From: Epiperipatus broadwayi
Taxonomy: Eukaryota; Onychophora; Udeonychophora; Euonychophora; Peripatidae
Assembly: GCA_028023455.1 (NCBI GenBank)
Contig: JAQFVV010000352.1
Location: 124,001 to 188,000, forward strand
Length of the DNA stretch: 64,000 nt
Direction of reading: 5' to 3'
This document shows positions 49,796 through 60,332 of the stretch, piece after piece. A program made the position numbers and the translations under genes. The notes beneath the pieces were generated by a model. That model was not told where the DNA came from. It saw nothing but the letters and a program-made list of their open reading frames with translations, and made no database searches. How positions within the stretch are numbered: position 1 is the first letter of the stretch; every line of letters begins with the position of its first letter.

Positions 49796-52258
49796 ATTTA
49801 TAAGCATTGGAAATCCCACAAGAGAGGATTGTGCTTTTTTGGTGTGTTTTCCTGTTCCCATATCCTTAAAGTTATGTATTTTTGAAAACCACAACATTCT
49901 TTTCCAGCTCTAAGGAGCATATTATTTTTACATTTTTTTGTCTATCATTCATGATGATTTAATGCTAATTCCACCATAGTAGGTGATGTTGCATTTGTTT
50001 TAGATTTGTGATGACAAGATATGCTTGTTTGAGGAAATTTATTTCATCAGGTAGTGTCAGCTAATTTAAGTCTCATAGGTATATCAATGTTTGAATTGGG
50101 TTGCTATGATAGTTTTATCATGAACAAGTTAACCAACAATAAGTTATATTTATTTTAAAGTAAGTTAAATATGCATAGGGTATAAGTAGTAATTCACACT
50201 TACTAATTTGATATTTTCATCCAGTGTTTCACTGCTGGATTTGTAAGTTTGTTGCATTTTATAATTTTAAAACATTGAGGGAATAATTTCATGTGGACTA
50301 AATTTATTTAAAAGAGTATAACTGATTCAGATGAATGAATGTCCCATACACTTAGTTTTATTTTAAGATTAGCTAAGTCTAATTTAAAAATATATCATAA
50401 GTTTTTTTTTTAATATTAGTTATGTCAGTATAACAAGTTGTAGTGTTCAAAATATATGCTTTTCCAACCTAGCGTTTGTTAAGTTTAGGAATATAAAATT
50501 ATTTTAGGGGTTTTAAATACAAACCTAGTTTTGTGTGTTATTCTGATTACTAGAAGACACCATAATGTTATGAATTATTTTAATTAAAGAAATTAGAAGT
50601 ATGCTTATTAAATACAGACATTAAATTAAAGTTCAAGATTTTGAAATCTCTAATTGTTTAAAAGAGATTAAAATTCAATATTGAATATCCTTTGCCTGCT
50701 ATTATGTATAACTTTTATTTGATTGATTTATTTATCAGAATATACAAGGTAAAAAAAAAACTTAGAGGAAGATAATCAAAAATAGTATTTAAAGAAGTTA
50801 TGTATTATTATAAACTAAGTAAAGTTATTAAAAAGTCAAAATGCTTGTAATAAGTTCCAGCGCTATTGGCAATGTTTATATTACATTTAAATTGTAACAC
50901 TTTATTATTGTTCTAAATAAACCAACTTACTATTATTTTAAAAATTTAGTTTTGTTTGTTTTGCTTTTATGTGAAAATATTATTGTCTCCGGTTCCAAAT
51001 TCACAAAATCTGAAGTTTCTAAAGTTTATTAAATCTTCAATTCAGAAGTTCACACATATATCATAAAGTTAATTAAATATATTTGATTTTGGTTTTAAAA
51101 TTATAAAGCCATGCTGATGTAAGTGATTTTTTTAGATTGAATTATAAATACAGATAATTGCATTATATCAGATACATAGTTAAATGTTCAGTTAAAAGTT
51201 TATTTTAAATTATCAGTATATTTTTTTTCAGACTAACGATTATGCAATATCAGATTAAGAATATAAGTATTTCAGAAGAATATTTTAGTTACTATTATTT
51301 TAAAAGCTGCACATTATTTTATATTCACTGCACATCATCTATTATCATCTTAAATTTTGTATGTCCAAATAATTTAATTCATCTTTATTTGAGGTCTTGA
51401 GTAGGTTGTCTGTGAGTATAAAAAAGGCATAAAAAGTACTTTTGATCTTTTCTTTGCTCGAGTAATATCTTAGATAATAGGCAAATATTAGTTGAAATTT
51501 AAATTGTTTTATTAAGTTTGTGAATTAATATTTGTTTTGTTTATTATTTTAAGATTGAACATATTATAGTTATTCTATGGTCATCTAAGATATCACTTAT
51601 TGTTTATTATACACAGCAATTCATTAATAGGCAACTTAACTTAAATTTTAACTTTAAACAAGAGTTTTAGTTTTAGAAATCTCTGTGGTCATTTATCTTG
51701 TTGTTTTATTAAATATAATTTAGTAACATAATCTTTCTAATCAAGGTATTATTATTCTTTTTCAAAGAGTGTGTGATCTATTGGTAGGACTAATATGGTA
51801 ATCATTGATTAGTGATTTTAAATAATCTTTTGTATAGCGTAGTAGTAGATTATAAATATGCTGTAGTAGTTATAGTTCATCAGTATTGGATTTGATCTTT
51901 ATCTGATTATACATCTCTGGATCATCATCTCTTTTCCTTAAATTTATTGTAACCCCACTGAGCCGAGTCGATAAGAGTCTCTCATTTCATCTTATTTCAT
52001 TTCATTTTCATTTCTTTTATATCATTTCTCATATTCTCTTCTATTTTTCTGCTATCATCTCATCCATTTAATATCAATTATTTCTTCTTTTTTGTTCCAT
52101 CATTTCTTTTCTCTCTTTTTAATACTATCATCTCTCTATAATTCCACTTCTAGACCTTATTTTCATTCTCTCTTCTTTTTCTTTTCTGTCTTATTTCATT
52201 TCTAAACTATTCTTTCCATGTTCCCTCACCCCTCTTCTCTCTCTCTTTTCTTTAGGTT

Positions 52259-52262
<4 letters not shown>

Positions 52263-52299
<37 letters not shown>

Positions 52300-52308
52300 T
52301 GCTATATA

Positions 52309-52343
<35 letters not shown>
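52263..52343. repeat. (TA)n with CTGC interruption
   Basis: TA runs interrupted by CTGCTA and CATA. It separates the end of the 45741-52262 element from the start of element 3. Confidence 0.95.
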
Positions 52344-55028
52344 TGAAGCAGTCAGACCTGATTTTGATCTTAGCTTCATGACATCTAGCCATAAGCCCAC
52401 TTCAAACCCTAGTACTAACCTTAAATTTACGATGCAATCGGGCTTTATACGGTCAATCCATGCTAGTTTACTTAAAGAAAAACTATTTTATAAATATGTA
52501 TTAAAATTAATTAGTTTAAGGTTTAAATTAATCGAAGCTATTAATAAATTCATGGTAAAATTATTCATGAATTTATATATATTATAACTGCATGGATTGT
52601 GTGTATATATTTATAAATATTTAAATATACATAATTGTTCAAAAGTTTCATTGCATCAGGAATGTTTGATTTTACTTTCAAATAATTCGTTAAAATTTTA
52701 GTGATTAAAAGCTACATTTTTTTGGTAAGCTTTCATATTTTCCCTTTCCAAAAACAATGGGTAAAGTTATATTAATTACAAAAAAAGATAAGTATTTAAA
52801 ATGTAACAATTTCCTATTTAAAATCGTTTTTAGATTTATAAATTCATTTTCTAATTAGAAAATGAATTCAGAGTTAATGAGTTTGAATGCCTTATCAAAG
52901 GAATGTATCTAAAATCAATTAGTAAAAACTTGTAACATTGAAAATGAAAGAAGTGCTAGGGGAAGGCATCAGATACAATATAAATAGCTCTGAAAAGTTT
53001 GGAGAAGGAAGAAGCCATCTTTGTTGTAGAGAAGTGTCATTAAATTCTATGCATTTTAAAATCATGAATTCAAATAGTGTTTCTATCATGGTGAAAGTCT
53101 AAAACTTCAGAATATGACTATGGTTCCTGAAGTCACCTGGAAATCTTCAATGATAGGGTTAAATCCTTTCCGGACCAATCGTGTTGCCAAAATCATTACA
53201 AGATCAAGCAAAATGCTGTTCACATAATATAAAATGTGTGGCTATGTTTTACCAACCCAGACATGGAAACTAAAGAACCAGCCCCTGAGGAAATGGTAAT
53301 ATATTTCCACAATGACCGTAATATTCTGGCCAGTTTTGGAACTCTACTTTACACTCTATTTAAGAGCTCTTTTCATTCTTTAATGTAAATCTGTACAAAA
53401 CCTTTCTTTATTTATGCTTTTTAAATTCATAGTATTTTTTCAACCTCTAGTCTTTAAATTTAACTTTCCTTTGTTATGATGGTGGTTCATTTACTGTATT
53501 ATATATATTTATTGTGTGTTTTATTAATGTCATTTATTTTTAATTATATTCCAACAATCCTTTGACTCAATGAGCTCCTTTGTTCCATTTGCTTTGTGCA
53601 AATAATATAATATTAATTCTGACAGTAACTCTTGCCCATTAAAACTAGATTGAAGTTATTTTTATAATTGGCTGATAATAAATTATTAGCTCCATTTCTA
53701 ATCTATGCCCCAGCTATTTTCTCGTGTTCACCAATAGTTAATTATTCATATATAATATTAAAATGTCTTTGCAACAGGGTAGATAAAAAATCAACAAAAT
53801 ATACTCTAATTCAAATTTCAGTTACTTTCTATTAAGATTCAGGGAGGGCACGATGTTTGGGGCATAACTAATATAATTTTATAAATGCTTTAAAATAAGT
53901 TTAGCTAAAAGGGCATTTGACTTTGATTAATTTGATCAAGTCATCACGTTGGACATTGTATAATAAATTGGGTTTTATATTCAAATGGTGAATATCAAGT
54001 CATCATCTTCGAACATTGCTGACATAGGGCAATTTTCTGCTCTGTAGGCTCGTTGGTGTTTATACTACTGTTATTTTAAATTATAGAGTAAGAAAGAACT
54101 TCCTCCCCTGCTTATATTATATTTGGAACACCAAAGGTTCGTAGTTATAACTCGGCCTGGCTTTTCTCCATGTTCCACGTCTCCTAAAAGGGCAGTAAGA
54201 CTTGTCAAATGCAAGATGCCATACTACTTAAACCACAGTGATTATCTTTCCTGTTCATTTTATAGCTCATAATTTGTCAGCAATGTTACCTCTCTGTTCC
54301 AATCAAGCCTGCTCTTATGTTCGTAATTCGTGATGTGATTTCAATTAAAGTTGGATAAATTTTCAGTTAACTCATATTAAATAAGTTTTCTAATAAAGGT
54401 TAAAGTTATGCCTTAAATACATATCTTACTCTTCATGAATGAATTTGCAAATGTTAAAATAAATCTCACATTCTTCTCTATAAAATAAGAATCATAATTT
54501 CCGTCACCACTGAATACCTTTATCTGCCTTTATTTTCTTGTTGGGGGCTTAGACAGATAGAATTTCATAATATTGCGCAATACTCATTGGCATATAATAG
54601 CAACTTCCATTCTTATTATAATTATAAACTCTGTTTAAGGTCTAGGGGTAATCACTATAATCATCATTTTAAATTGAACAACACTATTACTAGTATTATT
54701 AAATATTTTATTAACTCACATGGTTTCTTAAGTCTTTTATTCAATAATTATTTAATGTTAAGTCTTGCTGTCTGTGTGGGAAACCCAAACATATACATAT
54801 GATTCAATTTAAAATTATCTTTAGTTAATTCATTATCTAATATTAGTGTCAGTTCCAGGGTCTCTAATCATCATCAACCATTGAGCTAGTTCCTTGGCAC
54901 ATAGCACTGTGCTGGTGATTTAGATCATCCTTTGATCTGAGCTGGTGAGTAGGGTTTGAATTCAGTTTGGTTTGGCTGAGTTTGAATCCTACTTGTAGTT
55001 TAGGTGGTGGATTTACTCAGCTGGTACA
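52344..55028 (+). mobile_element. Element 3, 5' LTR
   Basis: Starts TGAAGCAGTCAGACC and ends CAGCTGGTACA. It matches 60333-63057 along its length, with many scattered substitutions and a ~46-base length difference near 53650. A TATAAATAG box sits at ~52979 (60957 in the 3' LTR), a plausible promoter. Confidence 0.85.
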
Positions 55029-55040
55029 TGGTTATGTTTT

Positions 55041-55058
55041 TGGCACCCAACATGGGGC
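55041..55058 (+). promoter_or_regulatory. Primer binding site, tRNA-Lys type
   Basis: TGGCACCCAACATGGGGC differs at two positions from TGGCGCCCAACGTGGGGC, the complement of a tRNA-Lys 3' end. It starts 12 bases after the LTR. Confidence 0.75.
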
Positions 55059-55846
55059 CAAAACAAGAGGTAAAATAAATGAAACATTTTCTGTGTCAAA
55101 ACTAACTAGTGTTCATCTCAGTTTATATGTAAAATATCCAATATGATATCATGTTAAAAATTTTAATTTCAAAATATTGCTTGCTATCACATATATTAAA
55201 TGTTCACTCCATATTTTTAGTAGCCTCAAAGGAGGCAAAGACCTTCAAACTGGGAATTATATGTCAAGCAGTCTGATGCAGTGTAACAACATGCTTTAAT
55301 GACAATAATTTTTAGAGTAACCTCAAAGCAGGTGAATACCCTTCATGTACACCAAGAAACCTGATGCAGTTGGCAAAATGCTTAAATGGTTCACACACTT
55401 TCATGCTAGCAAGATTAAAAATGATATCAACAAATAAAAGTTCTTGTGTAATATTAATTTTGACATTTTATTTTGTGTGTGAAAGACTCATGCTTAGTGA
55501 AAATGATAATTGACCTCCTATATTTAAACTCAGGTCAGGAATGCATCAGTTGGTAATAAATAACAAATATTCATCAATCAAATTGTTTTATCAAAAATTA
55601 ACTCAGTCATATGTGGTTTTGGGAGTCAATGGGTTATTTCACATGCCCTATTGATCTCATTTTGCGACTGGCACCAATATAAATAATTTTGTCAGCAAAT
55701 TTGATTGTCAGCACAGTAATGGGTCAGTTGTCAAAATAATAAAAACCAAAAGTGTCCAATATGAAGAATTACTTGTACTACCAGCTAATATATATTAATA
55801 TTTGTATATCACTTATCATTTGTATAGTTTTTTTCAGACATGGGAG

Positions 55847-55880
55847 AACAGTTGAACAGAGGGAAAGTGAGTAATGTTTG
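55847..55880 (+). other. Short ATG leader peptide with splice-donor-like end
   Basis: ATG followed by nine codons (MGEQLNRGK) runs into GTGAGTAAT, a good splice donor. Possibly a spliced 5' leader of the element; unsupported beyond these signals. The stretch 55059-55846 has no recognisable coding sequence. Confidence 0.25.
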
Positions 55881-56339
55881 TTTTTCTTATATTTAATAGT
55901 TTTTAAATAAAATACATGTCTCATTCAAAGAATTAATAAAGAGCTAGCCAAGAAAACATAGGTGAAGTAAAACTAAACTAAAAAGGCGGATTAGGTAGAT
56001 TGAAGAAACAATATGCAGCAGCTAACAAAGATAGGGACAATGGAACTAGTAGTCAGAAAACTAACTAAATGTAATAGAGAAAAAAAGGTCATTATTTTAA
56101 GTATACAGAGAAAGAGTGCCAATAAATTTGTGATTCACATTGTTTACTTATTTACAAAATTGGAAGGAATGCACATAGATAGCAGACTGACTGATGATAG
56201 TGATAATGCAATGTGAATATAAATTATGATGAGTTATGATAATCTGTGTTACCTCTTATTTTCAAGAGGATAACAAATCTTTGTGCTATACAAACCAGAA
56301 TGGGAAAGCCACTGGAAAATTCATTGACCTCTCAATACC

Positions 56340-56720
56340 CTATAATTTAAATCATAGATTTTTATGGTGAATGCTGGGAAAACCCTCAGCAACATACAAA
56401 CAGTTTAGCCAATGCTTTTGCAATAGAAACTTTGGATAATGTGCAACAAATATCAAATGCTTGACACCATTTGAAAGCCGTGGCCAAAGTCTGGTGGGGC
56501 ATGCTAGAAAAGAAGCTGAACACCTTTGAAGAATATTGTAACAAGCTTTTAAAAACATTCTGGAGTGAAGAGAGGCAAGAAAGCCTGTAACATGACTTTA
56601 TTAATGAGCATTTTTCAGTAAATAATGGAAAGACCTATTACCAGGTTTTTTACAACAGTCAACCAAATTTCACTCATTGTCCAGTTTTAACTTTCCAGAG
56701 TCTCGAATTGTTTGTAGGAT
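56340..56720 (+). pseudogene. Gag capsid region of element 3
   Basis: A plus-strand frame reads FYGECWENPQQHTNSLANAF, then a stop, HHLKAVAKVWWGMLEKKLNT, FEEYCNKLLKTFWSEERQES and another stop. The spacing F-x-G...L-x-x-x-A-x-x-WW...F-E-E/F-W-S-E is that of Ty3/gypsy capsid, and it parallels the element 1 gag. It should form the particle shell around the RNA. Several stops make it non-functional. The preceding frame at 56013-56216 is basic and could be the N-terminal part, but this is uncertain. Confidence 0.65.
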
Positions 56721-56952
56721 AGGACACAACATGCCATGAGAGGTTCGGGAACTTATGATTGGTAGTCAGATTGGTACTATCCACAAAATGATGGACCTCT
56801 TAGAAACAGTGGACATATATTTTGGATCACTGCACCCAAGTTACAGAAAAGATATTCCATCTCCAACCATTAATCAAATGACTAATTTAATCTCTGAGAA
56901 AGATAATGAGGGACATCAGATAACTCACTTGTGTCCCAATTTCTAAAAAAAT

Positions 56953-57330
56953 GTGGAGGAGAGCAGAGTATCAGCCTTGATCAATTTGGGCATTCAAGGG
57001 TCCATTGTGTCTGCAGCATGGGTCGGAAATTTAAAAAGGAGACATGAGATAATGCAACTCCCAACCCGTCTGATCCAAATTACCTTGGCTAATGGTAAAA
57101 GGTGTCAAGTGAAAACCATCAAGTATGGTTGGAGGTTGAGATTAACAAAAGGCTAGTAGGTCATACTTTTCTTATTATGACAGGGCTTATATGTGATGTA
57201 GTATTGGGCTCCAACTTTTTGATTCAAAACCATGGCAGTATCAACTACCCTAAAAGTAGATGCTCATTTGAAAATGAAACTGTTATTTTAAAATGTCACT
57301 CCACTGGGAAGCAAACCACGAAGGTTGCCT
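56953..57330 (+). pseudogene. Aspartic protease of element 3
   Basis: Frame 56953-57156 contains ALINLGIQGSIVSAAWV, which aligns with the protease active site (hydrophobic-D-S/T/L-G-x-x-x-S-x-V) but has Asn where the catalytic Asp belongs. After a frameshift near 57110, frame 57102-57332 contains LICDVVLGSNFLIQ, matching the conserved I-LG-x-D-FL motif. The enzyme would cleave the Gag-Pol polyprotein. The missing catalytic Asp and the frameshift mean it is dead. Confidence 0.65.
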
Positions 57331-57409
57331 GATCCAGCTGGTTGATCCTTCAATGATCAACAAAAAGGTTGAAAAATTTATTATTACTGAACCAGATGAT
57401 ACTGAATAA

Positions 57410-58250
57410 ATGTGGGAAATATTCAAGAAATATGCCATAATTTTCTCTCCGATGTCGGGTGGGATTACAGGGTACACTCACCGAATCAGAGTGAAGGAAG
57501 AGACCTACATCCAATCCAAAACATACATAATCCCATTTCAGTATAAAGATGGAGTAGAAGCACAGATACAACAAATGATGAAATGGAATATTGTCGAGTG
57601 CAGCCCTTCTCTGTATAACAACCCATTGGTTGTCATCAAGAAGAAAAATGAAAACTTGTGGCTATGCTTGGACACCCGGAGGTTAAACCGCATCACTATA
57701 TTGAAAAGACATGCCCATCCTCCTATACAAGATGTACTTGTACAATTAGCTGTAAAGACAGTATTTGCAAGGTTAGAGATAACCGCCAGTTACTGGCAAT
57801 TGAACCTTGATTCAAAAGACTGGAAATACACTGCATTTTTGCATTTTGGTATGGTGGATACACACACATTTTTAAAAGGGTTCCTTTTGGACTTATTAAT
57901 AGTGGAGCAGGCCTTATGTGATATTTGAGGCAGGTCCTTTCTGAAGAAGTACAAAAACAGATGGTATGCTATGTTGACATTGTATTCTTCTCAGAAGATG
58001 TGAAGGAACATTTACAACATTTAGAAAGGTTCTTGAGTGAATGGAGAATGAACAATATCACATTGAACTTGGAAAAAAAACTGTTTTTCTATTGGGGAGA
58101 TAACCTTTCTTGGTCATGTCATTAACAAACATGGCATCAAGTTACATCAAGACAATGTTGTGGCAATAGAAAAGTTTCCAACACTGACTACTTGGAAACA
58201 GATCCGATAATTTCTTGGGCTTTGCAACTTTTATCACAAGTTCTATCCAA
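57410..58250 (+). pseudogene. Reverse transcriptase of element 3
   Basis: Frame 57410-57928 carries PFQYKDGVEAQIQQMM, YNNPLVVIKKKNE, LCLDTRRLNRITI and FARLEITASYWQLNLD, then KYTAFLHFG: the fingers and palm motifs of Ty3/gypsy RT in order. In FxxLDI the catalytic Asp is replaced (LEI). Frame 57925-58125 continues with MVCYVDIVFFSEDVKEHLQH; the YVDD box has lost one Asp codon (YVD-IVF). A further frameshift near 58080 leads into FLGHVINKHGIKLH and FLGLCNFYHKFYPNFA, the thumb. RT copies the element RNA into DNA in particles. At least three lesions disable it. Confidence 0.85.
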
Positions 58251-58349
58251 ACTTTGCCCAGGAAACTAGGAATTTTATAGACCTCATTAAAAAAACTGGA
58301 AGTAGGAATGGACCCCACTCCATGAACAGGAACAACTAAACATAAAAGA

Positions 58350-58745
58350 AAACTTCATATGGGCAGTTATGCTGCACCACCCTGACTTTAGCTGGACCTT
58401 TTACATACAAACTGACAGCAGCAAGCAAGGTCTAGGAGCTGTCTTGTTTCAAAAGGGTGATTCTGGTGAACATCTAGTGATATATTTTTGTAGTCATGCT
58501 TTAAAGAGTGCAGAAATACATTACACACCACAGAGCAAGATACTTGCCATAGTATGGTCATGCCAGAAATTTGGGCAATTCCTTCTAGACCGGAAGTAGT
58601 CATCATAACTGACCACCGATGTTTAGAATTTCTTAATAAGAGCTTCCTCCCAATGACCAACTCATTAGATAGAGCTTGGTCCTCCAACAATTTCAGTATA
58701 AGAACCAATATTGCCCAAGACCAGAGAATATTGTGGCTGACATTT
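58350..58745 (+). pseudogene. RNase H of element 3
   Basis: Frame 58369-58599 has FYIQTDSSKQGLGAVLFQ and HYTPQSKILAIVWSCQKF. Frame 58554-58748 continues with VVIITDHRCLEFLNKSFLP. These are the three RNase H landmarks (TDxSxxGxGAVL, the helix ending LAIVW, and TDHxxLxxL). The acidic residue expected just before LAIVW appears as Ser-Lys, and a frameshift separates the second and third parts. The domain removes the RNA strand during reverse transcription. Confidence 0.8.
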
Positions 58746-58829
58746 TAATTTGCCATCCAGTACAAATGTGCATACAGAACCCAAAAATAAACAATCAATC
58801 CCTAAAAATTATGCCCACCATGAAATTGA

Positions 58830-59985
58830 GTCCTGCCGAGGGGGAGCTCAGGAAACTCACATTCTGGCAGGGCCTACAATATCATCACATTATTCTGGAG
58901 TTATTCAAGACCCAGAGTAAGGACCAAAACCTACAAATCAGATACACTCACTTTCAGGTCAAGGAGGACGTTATAGTGTACCATGGAAAACTATGGTCCC
59001 ACTTAGACTGAGAGCATCTTTAATTAGATATATTCATCAAGTCATTGGGCTCTATGGACCAAGAAAGGCAGAAAAGTCAGTGCATCACCAGTTCTACTAG
59101 CTGGGAATATACAATCAGATTCTCACTACTATTAGACAATGTGACATCTGTGTGGCCACTCAATTCCCAAGTAAATCATATGCAGAAGGTATGAAACCAG
59201 TGATGGCCACAAGAACAAAATGAAATCCTCACCATAGATCACTATGGGCCTCTACCCAAATTTAGGACCTTTCAATACTTGCTTGTCACATATGATATTT
59301 TTTTGAAGTATGTTCAAATTTACACAGTTCAAACCACAAATTCATGAAATGCCATCCGGGCCCTTCAGGATAAGCAATTTTCTGAGATAGGTAAGCCTGA
59401 GACCATATTATCAGATGATGGCTTAGTGTTCACCTCAAAAAAGTGGCAGAATTGGATAAAAAACAAAAGGTAAATCATCATCTGACATCAATTAGAAACC
59501 CACAGTCCAACCCATGTGAAAGACTTATGAGAGAAATTAGTCAACTCTTTTGTGTGTGCCTACCTATAGATCATCAGAGGTGGGTGGATAAAGTTTAATA
59601 TGTAATGGACTGCATTAATAATACAATGAATGAGTCAACGGGTTTCACACCTACACGTCTTCACTATGGGAAGCCTGTCAGGCCATTTTTTCTTCACTAT
59701 TACCAAAAGATGCAGTATGAATTAATCCAATAACTGACCAAGATATGCCCATAAATCAGCTAGCACAGATGGCTCAGAGTCGAATAAAAAGAAGTAGGGT
59801 GCAACATTACTATTTTAAAGTCAGGGATCAAGTTTGGTTAAGATCACCAAGAACTAGTAATGTCCCCAAGAAAGTATTCAAAAAATTCTTCCCACTATAC
59901 AGTGTCCATATGAAATAATAAGGGATTGCCATGACAATGCATTTTTGCTAAAGGGAAAGGACTCCAGGGGGTTTACAATGCCATA
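58830..59985 (+). pseudogene. Integrase of element 3
   Basis: The H2C2 zinc module reads IHQVIGLYGPRKAEKSVHHQ then IRQCDICVATQ (59027-59165). The DD(35)E core is recognisable: TIDHYGPLPKFRTFQYLLVTY (~59230), ILSDDGLVFTSKKWQ (~59405), and NPQSNPCERLMREISQLF (~59500) with the Glu in CER. The C-terminal YFKVRDQVWLRSP (~59805) leads into the GPY-like region. Many stops and frame changes break it. The integrase of this lineage is of interest because the element sits in (TA)n, as do its neighbours. Confidence 0.8.
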
Positions 59986-60046
59986 CAGTTAAATCCATAT
60001 GTACCACCTGATCAAAGGAAACAATAGGATACCCATTAAATGAAGA

Positions 60047-60049
<3 letters not shown>

Positions 60050-60081
<32 letters not shown>
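60050..60081. repeat. (TA)n microsatellite
   Basis: TA run inside element 3 between integrase and the polypurine tract. The rest of 59985-60318 holds no recognisable coding sequence. Confidence 0.9.
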
Positions 60082-60086
<5 letters not shown>

Positions 60087-60318
60087 CAACTGACTAAGAA
60101 GACCATAGGGAAAATGAGATGCAATTAACAGACCTATTTACTATAAGCTAGATAAATATTAAGCAAAATGATTGCAGTGAGACATGTATAATTTTGTGGT
60201 TTGTACAAATAATATTATTCACACTCATGCTGTTCTCCCAGAGTCTACCAATTAGTTGAGTACACTTATGCAAATGTGTCACATATAAATAAAGATATTT
60301 TTTTCATTGTTTTTTTTT

Positions 60319-60332
60319 GAAGTGAAAAGAAA
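60319..60332 (+). promoter_or_regulatory. Polypurine tract of element 3
   Basis: GAAGTGAAAAGAAA directly precedes the TGAAGCAG start of the 3' LTR. Confidence 0.7.
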
